A DNA stretch of 64,000 nucleotides from Aquirickettsiella gammari (GTDB taxonomy: Bacteria; Pseudomonadota; Gammaproteobacteria; Diplorickettsiales; Diplorickettsiaceae): the NCBI GenBank assembly GCA_963701065.1, contig OY969558.1, positions 1,302,001 through 1,366,000 on the forward strand. The letters are read 5' to 3'. Below are positions 40,394 through 49,665 of this stretch, one piece after another. The notes under the pieces are model-generated. The model made no database searches, had not been told where the DNA came from, and saw only the letters and a list, made by a program, of their open reading frames with translations. A program made the translations under genes and the position numbers. Each line of letters begins with the position of its first letter. Position 1 is the first letter of the stretch.

Positions 40394-43300
40394 ATGCCAT
40401 TTCCCCGGGTAGCCGTTAAGGAAAGTTCGCAACGAGAGGCGATAACAAAGGCTTATTATGCTGATGAGGCTACTTGTGTTAAGGATTTATTAGTGCAGGC
40501 GGCGTTATCGGATGAAGTCACGACCAACATTGCTCAGCGTGCTCGTCAGTTAATTGAGAAAATTCGTGTTCAGCGTTTGTCGAAGGGAGGCTTGGATGCC
40601 TTTTTATATGAATATGATCTGTCCAGTGAAGAAGGGATTGCACTGATGTGTTTAGCCGAGGCATTGTTGCGTATTCCCGATAGTGACACCGTTGATGCGC
40701 TATTAACGGATAAAATTAGCAATGCCGATTGGGCCTCTCACCTTGGGCAAAGTACTTCTTTTTTTGTCAATGCCAGTACCTGGGGCTTAGTGTTAACTGG
40801 GAAACTATTGAAGTCCTATCAGAGCAGTGGTTTAAATGATGTATTACGCCGTTTTGTCGGACGAAGCAGCGCGCCTATTATTCGTAAAGTCGTTAAACAA
40901 GCCATGCAATTGTTAGGTCGCCAATTTGTGATGGGGCAAGGCATTGATGCAGCACTCAAACGTGCTAAAAGCTATGAAGCACGCGGCTATCGATTCTCTT
41001 ATGATATGTTAGGCGAGGCAGCACGCACTCAGCGTGATGCAGAACGTTATTTTCAAGCTTACCAAGCGGCTATCGTTGCGATCGGCAAAACAGTTCAAGG
41101 AAAATCACTGAATGATGCCCCGGGGATTTCGGTTAAATTATCCGCGTTACATCCGCGTTATGAATTTGCTCAACGAGAGCGCGTCGTTCCTTTCTTAATT
41201 AAGCAATTAAAAATATTGGCTTTAGCGGCCAAGGCGCAGCAGATTAGTTTAACAGTAGATGCAGAAGAAGCGGATCGTTTAGATATCTCTTTAGATATTA
41301 TTGCCGCGGTGTTTTGTGATCCAGATTTATCCGATTGGCAAGGATTGGGTTTGGCGGTGCAATCTTACCAAAAAAGAGCGCCGTTTGTGATTGATTGGTT
41401 AATTGAGCTCAGTAAAAGTCAACAGAAACGTTGGATGGTGCGTTTGATTAAGGGCGCTTATTGGGATACCGAGATCAAAAATGCGCAATTGAAGGGATTA
41501 AAAAGTTATCCGGTATTTACTCGAAAAACAGCCACCGACGTTTCGTTTGTTGCTTGTGCAAAAAAATTATTAGCACATCCTCGTGAAATATATCCACAGT
41601 TTGCGACACATAATGCCTATACTTTAGCGACTGTGCTCGAATTGGCGGGAGAAAATCGCGATTTTGAGATGCAATGTTTACACGGCATGGGTTATACCTT
41701 ATACGATCATATCGTAGGAGCTGAATATTTTAATATTCCTTGTCGTGTTTATGCGCCAGTGGGAGGGTATGAAGATTTATTAGCTTATTTAGTCAGACGT
41801 TTATTAGAAAATGGCGCTAATAGTTCTTTTGTAAATCGTATTATTGATCCATCGATTCCTATCGAAGAGATGCTAGAAGATCCGGTACAAAAAATGCTTC
41901 AGTTATCCACTATTCCACATCCTAAAATTCCCTTACCGGGCGATATTTACGCGCCAGGCCGAAAAAATTCCAGGGGTATTGATTTTGCCGATAGCCAATC
42001 TTGGCATCGCTTGTCGGAGCAAATCGAGGCGGCTAGTAAAAAGTCTTATAGCGCCGGGCCACTCATAAATGGTGAACTAGAAGCTGGTGAAAAGACACAA
42101 TTTATTTATAATCCGGCCGATACACAACAACGGGTGGGCCAGTTTAGTTTAGCCAGTGTCGAACAACTCGAACGCGCGATTACTGACGCACATCAGATGA
42201 GTTTTACGTGGGCTAATACCGAAATCGCAACGCGCGCCGCGTGTTTAGAGCGCGCCGCTGATCTTTTTCAGCAACGCTTGGGCGAATTTATGGCGTTGGC
42301 GATTAAAGAAGGCGGTAAAACGCTCAGTGATGCATTAGCCGAAGTCAGGGAAGCGATAGATTTTTGCCGTTATTATGCCATGCGTGCCAACTTAGATTTA
42401 ATGCCGCAATTATTGCCGGGTCCGACCGGAGAAGAAAATTGGCTCAGTTTTCGAGGTCGCGGCGTGGTTGCCTGTATTAGTCCGTGGAATTTTCCGTTGG
42501 CAATTTTTATCGGTCAGGTTACAGCGGCTTTAGTGACGGGAAATACCGTGATTGCAAAACCCGCAAGTCACACGCCGTTGATTGCCGCGGCCGCCGTACG
42601 CTTATTACATGAAGCCGGAATTCCGGGCGCTGTTTTACAACTAGTGCCTGCCAGCGGTGCTATTATAGGGCCTAAGTTAAGCTCGGATCCCCGTATCAAC
42701 GCGATTGTATTTACCGGTTCTACCGAAACAGCACGGGTACTCAATCAAGGTTTGGCGAATCGCGAGGGAGGTATTGTGCCCTTTATTGCCGAAACAGGGG
42801 GCCAAAATGCCATGATAGTGGATACTTCCGCATTGCTTGAGCAAGTCGTTGTCGATGTGTTGAGCTCTGCTTTTGGCAGTGCTGGGCAGCGTTGTTCGGC
42901 GTTACGAGTTTTATTTGTTCAAGATGAAATGGCGGAACGATTAATTGACATGTTATGTGGCGCTATGGCTGAACTCACGCTCGGTGATCCGGCCAACTTA
43001 TCGACCGATGTCGGTCCGGTGATAGACACGACAGCCAAGAAAACCTTACAAGAACATTTTGATAAGATGAGTAAAGAAGCTAAGTTACTTTATCAACTTA
43101 AAATTCCTCCGACACTCGATTCGACCCATTTCTTTGCACCTTGCTTGTTTGAGTTAGATAGTTTAGAACGTTTAACACGCGAAGTGTTTGGTCCTATACT
43201 GCATCTTATTCGTTATGCCGCCAAGGATCGTGAGAAGGTCATTAAATCGATTAATCATACCGGCTATGGCTTGACTTTAGGCATCCAAAGTCGGATTCAA

Positions 43301-43531
43301 CATACGGTCAATACGATCACGCAGCAAGTTCATGTGGGTAATCAATATGTCAATCGTTCGATGATAGGTGCTGTCGTAGGGGTACAACCTTTCGGTGGTG
43401 AAGGTCTTTCTGGAACAGGTCCTAAGGCAGGCGGTCCGTATTATTTACCACGACTTTGCCTAGAACGTTCATTATCCATCAATACGACGGCGGCAGGAGG
43501 GAATGCCTCCTTGCTCTGCTTGGAGGAATAA
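40394..43531 (+). CDS. putA: Bifunctional proline dehydrogenase / P5C dehydrogenase PutA
   Basis: Oxidises proline to glutamate in two steps, feeding electrons to the quinone pool. 1045 aa: an arm and proline dehydrogenase barrel (LIKGAYWDTEIK, FATHNAYTLATV, RVYAPVGGYEDLLAYLVRR), then the aldehyde dehydrogenase domain with Glu800 in AETGGQN and the catalytic Cys834 in GSAGQRCSALR, 34 residues apart as usual. The N-terminal ribbon-helix-helix repressor domain and the long C-terminus of E. coli PutA (1320 aa) are absent, so this is a catalytic-only form that cannot autoregulate. The stop codon overlaps the start of the next gene by one base. Confidence 0.96.
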   Translation: MPFPRVAVKESSQREAITKAYYADEATCVKDLLVQAALSDEVTTNIAQRARQLIEKIRVQRLSKGGLDAFLYEYDLSSEEGIALMCLAEALLRIPDSDTVDALLTDKISNADWASHLGQSTSFFVNASTWGLVLTGKLLKSYQSSGLNDVLRRFVGRSSAPIIRKVVKQAMQLLGRQFVMGQGIDAALKRAKSYEARGYRFSYDMLGEAARTQRDAERYFQAYQAAIVAIGKTVQGKSLNDAPGISVKLSALHPRYEFAQRERVVPFLIKQLKILALAAKAQQISLTVDAEEADRLDISLDIIAAVFCDPDLSDWQGLGLAVQSYQKRAPFVIDWLIELSKSQQKRWMVRLIKGAYWDTEIKNAQLKGLKSYPVFTRKTATDVSFVACAKKLLAHPREIYPQFATHNAYTLATVLELAGENRDFEMQCLHGMGYTLYDHIVGAEYFNIPCRVYAPVGGYEDLLAYLVRRLLENGANSSFVNRIIDPSIPIEEMLEDPVQKMLQLSTIPHPKIPLPGDIYAPGRKNSRGIDFADSQSWHRLSEQIEAASKKSYSAGPLINGELEAGEKTQFIYNPADTQQRVGQFSLASVEQLERAITDAHQMSFTWANTEIATRAACLERAADLFQQRLGEFMALAIKEGGKTLSDALAEVREAIDFCRYYAMRANLDLMPQLLPGPTGEENWLSFRGRGVVACISPWNFPLAIFIGQVTAALVTGNTVIAKPASHTPLIAAAAVRLLHEAGIPGAVLQLVPASGAIIGPKLSSDPRINAIVFTGSTETARVLNQGLANREGGIVPFIAETGGQNAMIVDTSALLEQVVVDVLSSAFGSAGQRCSALRVLFVQDEMAERLIDMLCGAMAELTLGDPANLSTDVGPVIDTTAKKTLQEHFDKMSKEAKLLYQLKIPPTLDSTHFFAPCLFELDSLERLTREVFGPILHLIRYAAKDREKVIKSINHTGYGLTLGIQSRIQHTVNTITQQVHVGNQYVNRSMIGAVVGVQPFGGEGLSGTGPKAGGPYYLPRLCLERSLSINTTAAGGNASLLCLEE

Positions 43532-44703
43532 TGGATCATAGTTTTGTTTTTTCTATCTTTGTTATTTTCACCGGCGCGGCTGTCTTAGCCACAATTGCGC
43601 TTTATACCCAACAGTCTTTGTTAGTAGCTTATATCCTATTAGGTTTAATTTTAGGTCCTAGTGGTTTGAAGTTAGTCCCGAATCTTGCGTTGGCACGCGG
43701 TATTGGCGATGTGGGTATTATATTTTTGTTATTTTTAGTCGGTTTAGATCTAACACCACAAGAATTTTTGCGCAGTCTCCGTAAAACGGCACTAATCACC
43801 TTAGTATTTAGTGCTTTGTTTACCACGATAGGTTTTGCAGTCGGTTATTTATTTAGTTTTACCTTGTTAGAAAGTTTATTAATTGGCGCCAGTTTGATTT
43901 TTTCCAGTACGATTATTGGTCTTAAGTTATTGCCCACTTTAGCCTTGCACCATAAACCGATTGGTGAAACGATGATCAGTGTTTTGCTATTACAAGATTT
44001 ATTAGCAATTGGCATGTTGCTATTTGTGCATGGTGCGCACCTGACCGGTTCAAAATTTGCTGATTTGGGTTTAACCTTAGTTACTTTCCCGGCATTACTC
44101 GGTTTTGCCTTTGTCGTACAACGTTACTTTATTAGTAAATTGTTTGTACGTTTTGATCGCGTGCAAGAATATTTATTTTTAGTGGCATTAGGTTGGTGTT
44201 TAGGTTTAGCGGAGTTATCACGTGCATTGGGTTTGTCCGCCGAAATAGGTGCTTTTTTAGCCGGTGTTTCGATAGCAGAAGGGCCGATTGCGGTATTCAT
44301 TGCCGATAACCTAAAACCATTGCGTGACTTTTGTTTGATCATGTTCTTCTTTGCCATAGGGGCTAGTTTTAATTTACAGTATTTCCCCGAAGTGTTTCTA
44401 CCGGCGGTACTATTAGCTAGTTTAGTCTTATTAATTAAACCTTGGTTGTTTCAAGTTTTATTACAATGGTCCGGCGAAAGAAAATATATTGCCCGTGAAG
44501 TCGGTGTACGTTTAGGCCAGGCGAGTGAGTTTTCCTTGTTGATTGCCTATTTGGCGGCCGAAACAACACCCGCTTTAATCGGCGATAAAGCCAACTATTT
44601 GATACAAGCGGCAACTATCCTCACCTTTGTCGGCTCGTCTTATTGGGTGGTTTTACGTTATCCTACACCCTTGGCCTTGAACGAAAAGATGCGAGTCGAT
44701 TAA
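43531..44703 (+). CDS. CPA2 family monovalent cation:proton antiporter, KefB-like membrane domain
   Basis: 390-aa integral membrane protein with about 11-12 helices. Family signatures: LLVAYILLGLILGPSGL, GIIFLLFLVGLDLTPQEF, SASLIFSSTIIGLKLLP-type helix, and LGLSAEIGAFLAGVSIAE. It has only the antiporter domain; the TrkA-N nucleotide-binding domain of KefB/KefC is missing. The start is ATG 43531, overlapping the putA stop as TAATG with GGAGG just upstream, which indicates coupling with putA; the longer frame from 43456 lies inside putA. Coupling with proline catabolism hints at a role in ion or pH balance during proline use, by inference. Confidence 0.88.
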   Translation: MDHSFVFSIFVIFTGAAVLATIALYTQQSLLVAYILLGLILGPSGLKLVPNLALARGIGDVGIIFLLFLVGLDLTPQEFLRSLRKTALITLVFSALFTTIGFAVGYLFSFTLLESLLIGASLIFSSTIIGLKLLPTLALHHKPIGETMISVLLLQDLLAIGMLLFVHGAHLTGSKFADLGLTLVTFPALLGFAFVVQRYFISKLFVRFDRVQEYLFLVALGWCLGLAELSRALGLSAEIGAFLAGVSIAEGPIAVFIADNLKPLRDFCLIMFFFAIGASFNLQYFPEVFLPAVLLASLVLLIKPWLFQVLLQWSGERKYIAREVGVRLGQASEFSLLIAYLAAETTPALIGDKANYLIQAATILTFVGSSYWVVLRYPTPLALNEKMRVD

Positions 44704-44774
44704 ACTGTGTCTCTTTATTAATGATAAGCCGAACAAAAATTCTTAAAACATGAGGGCTGGATGCCCGGAGGACG

Positions 44775-45521
44775 ATGATGACATTTATTACATTATTGCT
44801 ATGCTTAGCACTTGAACGATTTTTACATCGAGGTAATTTTCTTCGGCGTTTTAATTGGTTTGAGCAATATGTGGCTAAGATAAACGATCTAACTAAAGAT
44901 AAGGAATGGACTCAGCTGCATTTTATTCCATTATTGTTGGTTATATTACCTATCGTGGTAGTGATTGCCGCGGTTTATTTTTTAAGTGCTGCCTTTGTTC
45001 ATGGTTTGTTAACGTTTCTAATTGGGATAGGTGTACTTTTTTATTGTTTAGGTCCGGTCAATATTTTCGATAGCAAAGAAGTGCATCAGACGATATTTTG
45101 GCAAGCCAATGAGTCTTTATTTGCGGTTGTTTTTTGGATGTCTTTATTTGGTCCTATTGCGGCATTGGTTTACCGCTTAGTAGAACGTTCTGCACATATC
45201 CACGCCAGTTATCCCGCCTTGGGTAAGGCGGCACATCAGATTCGCGCCTTATTGGATTGGTTACCGGTGCGTTTATTTTCAATATTGAGTGCCTTGGCCG
45301 GTAATTTTGTTCAGACTAGCCAGTTTTGCTTAGATTATTTATTAAGAGATGTCTCATTTAACCGTGAATTAATTGAAAAAAGTGGTCGTATTGCTTTAGG
45401 CTTGGATGATAGCGCACAGTTGACGACAGATAATTATACTTCGGCTTTGAAATTGATCGACCGAAATTTAATCCTTTTTTTGATTATCGTATTCGCTGTT
45501 ACCCTGGGTGTGCTGTTATAA
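44775..45521 (+). CDS. ampE: AmpE-like inner-membrane regulatory protein
   Basis: 248-aa membrane protein matching AmpE: N-terminal LALERFLHRGNFLRRFNWF, several helices, the core FAVVFWMSLFGPIAALVYRLV, and the final hydrophobic helix. AmpE is linked with AmpD in beta-lactamase signalling in enterobacteria; ampD is not adjacent. Ribosome site GGAGG precedes the two consecutive ATGs (44775, 44778). In E. coli ampDE lies beside aceEF-lpd, and that neighbourhood is kept here. Confidence 0.85.
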   Translation: MMTFITLLLCLALERFLHRGNFLRRFNWFEQYVAKINDLTKDKEWTQLHFIPLLLVILPIVVVIAAVYFLSAAFVHGLLTFLIGIGVLFYCLGPVNIFDSKEVHQTIFWQANESLFAVVFWMSLFGPIAALVYRLVERSAHIHASYPALGKAAHQIRALLDWLPVRLFSILSALAGNFVQTSQFCLDYLLRDVSFNRELIEKSGRIALGLDDSAQLTTDNYTSALKLIDRNLILFLIIVFAVTLGVLL

Positions 45522-45604
45522 TTGGGTCAAATGAAACAGTTTTGTATAAAAATTAACCATATTGTAATCGTATAAGAATATTTTACTAAAGGTAACCCTG
45601 TTTT

Positions 45605-48271
45605 ATGGCACAGCAAACGCCTTATTTAGATAAGGATCCGATTGAGACCAAAGAGTGGATAGATGCACTTTTGTCTGTTTTAAAGACAGAAGGCGCTGAG
45701 AGGGCGCAGTTTCTTATCCAACAGCTTATCAATAAAGCACGCCAGCGCGGCTTAGCGATAACAGCGGGACTAAATACCCCTTATGTGAATACGATTCCTG
45801 CAGCGCAAGAACCACCGTTTCCGGGTGATGAAGCGCTAGAGAAGCGTATTGCTGCACTCATTCGCTGGAACGCGGTGATGATGGTCTTACAAGCGGGCAA
45901 AATCTCTTCTGAATTAGGCGGTCATATTGCTACCTATGCCTCGGCGGCCACGCTTTATGAGGTTGGATTTAATCATTTCTTTCATGCCGCCAACGACCAG
46001 CATGGCGGTGATTTATTGTATATTCAAGGCCATTCTTCACCCGGTATTTATGCGCGAGCCTTTCTAGAAGGGCGTTTAACTGAAAAACAATTAACTCATT
46101 TTCGTCAAGAAATAACGGGTAAAGGTCTTTCCTCTTATCCTCATCCTTGGTTGATGCCAGAATTTTGGCAGTTCCCGACGGTCTCTATGGGTCTAGGTCC
46201 TATGCAGGCCATTTATCAAGCACGCTTTTTAAAGTATTTACAAAATCGTGGCTTACTAGATAGTAAAGATAGAAAAGTATGGATGTTCTGTGGCGATGGT
46301 GAAATGGATGAGCCTGAGTCGCTTGGCGCACTGGCTATTGCCGCACGCGAACGATTAGATAATTTAATTTTTGTCATTAATTGTAATTTGCAACGGCTCG
46401 ATGGGCCAGTACATGGTAATGGCAAAATAATACAAGAATTAGAAGGGGTATTTCGAGGTTCAGGTTGGAATGTCAGTAAAGTACTGTGGGGGAGTGCCTG
46501 GGATCCTTTATTTAAAAAGGATAAACAAGATTTATTAGCCCATTTAATGATGGAAACCATCGATGGGGAATACCAAAACTATCGCGCCAGAGATGGGGCT
46601 TATATTCGTGAGCATTTTTTTGCTAAATATCCTGAATTAAAGGCGATGGTAGCGGATATGAGCGATGAACAACTGTGGCATTTAAAGCGCGGGGGTCATG
46701 ATATTAAGAAAGTGTATGCGGCTTATAAGGCGGCGGTAGAACACAAAGGTCAACCGACGGTTATTTTAGCTAAAACCATTAAAGGTTATGGCATGGGTAC
46801 CGCCGGTGAAGGACAAAACATCACCCATCAACAAAAAAAGATGACGCAAGAACAGCTGCGTGCTTTTCGTGATCGTTTTAAGCTGTCTATGAGTGATGCT
46901 GATATTGAACAATTAAGTTTTTATCATCCCGATGAAAAAAGTCCGGAGATTAAGTATTTAAAACAACAACGTAAAAAGCTGGGGGGTTATTTGCCGGCGC
47001 GTCGTACTCGTAGCGATGACAGTCTAACCGTGCCACCTTTGACCAGCTTTACTCACACCTTAGAGGGGTCTAAAGGACGTGAGATATCGACTACCATGGT
47101 GTTTGTAGAAATTTTGCGTCATCTTTTAAAAGATAAGACACTCGGCCCACGAATCGTGCCTATCGTACCCGATGAATCCCGTACCTTTGGTATGGAAGGT
47201 TTGTTTCGTCAGATAGGTATTTATTCTCCGGTGGGACAACTCTATAACCCGGTTGATGCGGGTCAATTAATGTATTACCGTGAAGATAAAAAAGGACAAT
47301 TATTAGAAGAAGGCATTAATGAAGGGGGTGCGTTTTGTTCTTGGATGGCGGCCGCAACATCCTACAGTAGCAATAATTTAACCATGATCCCTTTTTATAT
47401 CTATTACTCCATGTTTGGTTATCAGCGAGTGGGAGATTTTGTGTGGGCGGCCGGTGACATGCAAGCGCGAGGTTTTATATTAGGTGCAACCGCGGGTAAA
47501 ACCACCTTGGCTGGGGAAGGTTTACAGCATCAAGATGGGCATAATTTATTATTTTTCTCAGTTGTTCCTAACTGTATTGCGTATGATCCTTGTTTTTCTT
47601 ATGAACTAACTGTCATTATCCAAGACGGTTTGCGTCGCATGATAGAGAATCAAGAAAATGTATTCTATTACCTCACGTTAATGAATGAAAACTATCCGCA
47701 TCCCGCTTTGCCCACCGCCAGTCAAGAAGGAATCCTTAAAGGAATGTACTTATTGGCTGAAAATAAACCTAGTAAACGGCATGTGCAACTATTAGGTTCA
47801 GGTACTATCTTAAATGAAGTGATCGCGGCGGCTGAATTATTAAAGACCGATTTTGCTGTGACAGCGGATATTTGGAGTGTCACCAGTTTTTCTGAACTGC
47901 GTAGAGAAGCGCTAAGTGTGGAGCGTTATAATATATTACATCCTAATGAACCTGCGCAGCAAAGTTATGTGAATCAGTGTTTGCAAAATAGATTAGGACC
48001 CGTGATTGCAGCGACGGATTATATACGTTTAAATGCGGATCAAATTCGAGGATTTTTTCCTCAGCCTTATGTGGTGTTAGGCACCGATGGTTATGGACGA
48101 AGTGATACCCGTGAGCAATTGCGTCATTTTTTTGAGGTTAATCGCTTTTATATCGTGATAGCTAGTTTGCATGCCTTATTGGTGGAAGGTTTAGTTACCC
48201 GCACTGAAATCGAAAAAGCGTTTAAGAAGTATGCTATTGATGCTAAAAAACCGAATCCTTTTACACTATAA
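45605..48271 (+). CDS. aceE: Pyruvate dehydrogenase E1 component AceE
   Basis: Thiamine-diphosphate-dependent decarboxylase of the pyruvate dehydrogenase complex, homodimeric type. 888 aa (E. coli 887). Signatures: RIAALIRWNAVMMVLQAGK-type N-terminus, HGGDLLYIQGHSSPGIYARAF, the ThDP-binding GDGEMDEPES to NCNLQRLDGPVHGNGKI (quoted in parts), VPDESRTFGMEGLFRQ and QHQDGHN. First gene of aceE-aceF-lpdA, which makes acetyl-CoA; the ace genes continue directly downstream. Confidence 0.97.
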   Translation: MAQQTPYLDKDPIETKEWIDALLSVLKTEGAERAQFLIQQLINKARQRGLAITAGLNTPYVNTIPAAQEPPFPGDEALEKRIAALIRWNAVMMVLQAGKISSELGGHIATYASAATLYEVGFNHFFHAANDQHGGDLLYIQGHSSPGIYARAFLEGRLTEKQLTHFRQEITGKGLSSYPHPWLMPEFWQFPTVSMGLGPMQAIYQARFLKYLQNRGLLDSKDRKVWMFCGDGEMDEPESLGALAIAARERLDNLIFVINCNLQRLDGPVHGNGKIIQELEGVFRGSGWNVSKVLWGSAWDPLFKKDKQDLLAHLMMETIDGEYQNYRARDGAYIREHFFAKYPELKAMVADMSDEQLWHLKRGGHDIKKVYAAYKAAVEHKGQPTVILAKTIKGYGMGTAGEGQNITHQQKKMTQEQLRAFRDRFKLSMSDADIEQLSFYHPDEKSPEIKYLKQQRKKLGGYLPARRTRSDDSLTVPPLTSFTHTLEGSKGREISTTMVFVEILRHLLKDKTLGPRIVPIVPDESRTFGMEGLFRQIGIYSPVGQLYNPVDAGQLMYYREDKKGQLLEEGINEGGAFCSWMAAATSYSSNNLTMIPFYIYYSMFGYQRVGDFVWAAGDMQARGFILGATAGKTTLAGEGLQHQDGHNLLFFSVVPNCIAYDPCFSYELTVIIQDGLRRMIENQENVFYYLTLMNENYPHPALPTASQEGILKGMYLLAENKPSKRHVQLLGSGTILNEVIAAAELLKTDFAVTADIWSVTSFSELRREALSVERYNILHPNEPAQQSYVNQCLQNRLGPVIAATDYIRLNADQIRGFFPQPYVVLGTDGYGRSDTREQLRHFFEVNRFYIVIASLHALLVEGLVTRTEIEKAFKKYAIDAKKPNPFTL

Positions 48272-48313
48272 AGTTTGCCATTAAGGCGCTATGAAAAATC
48301 GAGGAGAAGTCGT

Positions 48314-49603
48314 TTGTCTCGTTTAAAAGAAATACGTGTTCCAGATTTGGGTAACGTGGCTGCCGCCGCTATCATTGAAATTCCCGTTAAGGAAGGTCAG
48401 ACTATCGCCGTCGAAGATGCCATCGTGACTTTAGAAAGTGATAAGGCCTCGATGGATATTCCATCGCCATTGGCGGGGAAAATAAAGCAACTGAAGGTCA
48501 AGCTGGGGGATAAGATTAGTAAAGGCGATTTAATTGCACTCATAGAAACCGCCGATGAGGCAATGACTGTCGAAGCGCCAGCAGCGCCGCTGACTTCAGC
48601 ACCAGCCGCGAGTACGGAGGCGCCTAAGCCAGAAATCGCTGCGGCAATAAGTGATACAAAGATAAGCAGCGAATCAAATGATGAACAGGATGATGATAGT
48701 GAACAAGAAGATAGCCACGCAGGACCCGGTGTTCGTCGTTTAGCGCGAGAATTTGGACTTGATCTGGCTAAAATAACCGGGACGGGACAAAAAGGGCGTA
48801 TTCTTAAGGAGGATTTACACAAATTTGTCAAAGCACGTTTAAGTCAAGCGGGTGGAAATAGTTCGCTGGCCTTACCGGCAGCACCCGAAATTGATTTTAA
48901 TTTGTTTGGCGAAACGGAAAAGCGTGCTTTATCGCGTATTAAGAAATTAACCGGACAAAATTTACATCGTAATTGGTTGCAGGTTCCTCATGTCACCCAA
49001 TTTAATGAAGCGGATATTACTGAACTTGAGGCTTTTCGCAAAGCGCAAGCGAGCTTTGCGGCAAAACAATCGGTTAAATTAACCCCCTTAGCTTTTGTGA
49101 TGAAAGCGGTCGTGACGAGTTTAAAAGCTTTTCCTGCTTTTAATGCTTCTTTATCGGCTGATGGCGAAGAACTGATACTTAAAAAATATATTCATATCGG
49201 TATTGCGGTGGATACAGAAGAAGGTTTAGTGGTGCCCGTCATACGCGATGTCGACAAAAAAAGTCTGTTAGCATTAGCACAAGAATTAGCCATCGTGAGT
49301 CAAAAGGCGAGAGCCAAACAATTGACCAGCGCCGATATGCAAGGAAGCTCGTTCACCATTTCAAGTTTAGGTGGGATAGGGGGGAGTGCTTTTACACCGA
49401 TAGTGAATGTACCTAACGTCGCTATTTTGGGCGTATCCAAAGCACAAATTAAACCTTGTTATCAAGAGGGTGAATTTGTACCACGATTAATGCTTCCCTT
49501 ATCTTTGTCTTATGATCACAGAGTTATTGATGGTGCAGAAGGGGCGCGATTTATTGTGCATTTGGCTGAATGTCTATCCGATATTCGCCGTTGGTTACTC
49601 TAG
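48314..49603 (+). CDS. aceF: Dihydrolipoamide acetyltransferase AceF (pyruvate dehydrogenase E2)
   Basis: Core acetyltransferase of the complex. I place the start at TTG 48314 (SRLKEIRVPDLGN), 7 bases after GGAG; a longer frame from TTG 48275 would add an unlikely basic peptide. 429 aa with one lipoyl domain (Lys44 in ESDKASMDIP), an acidic Ala/Pro-rich linker, a peripheral subunit-binding domain (PGVRRLAREFGLDLAKITG), and the catalytic domain ending SLSYDHRVIDG with His402. E. coli has three lipoyl domains (630 aa), so this is the short single-lipoyl form. Confidence 0.96.
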   Translation: MSRLKEIRVPDLGNVAAAAIIEIPVKEGQTIAVEDAIVTLESDKASMDIPSPLAGKIKQLKVKLGDKISKGDLIALIETADEAMTVEAPAAPLTSAPAASTEAPKPEIAAAISDTKISSESNDEQDDDSEQEDSHAGPGVRRLAREFGLDLAKITGTGQKGRILKEDLHKFVKARLSQAGGNSSLALPAAPEIDFNLFGETEKRALSRIKKLTGQNLHRNWLQVPHVTQFNEADITELEAFRKAQASFAAKQSVKLTPLAFVMKAVVTSLKAFPAFNASLSADGEELILKKYIHIGIAVDTEEGLVVPVIRDVDKKSLLALAQELAIVSQKARAKQLTSADMQGSSFTISSLGGIGGSAFTPIVNVPNVAILGVSKAQIKPCYQEGEFVPRLMLPLSLSYDHRVIDGAEGARFIVHLAECLSDIRRWLL

Positions 49604-49665
49604 GTGATTTTTAAGGTGTTGCTGTGCTGTTTAGGTAGGTATTGATATTTATTACAGAGGAAAAT

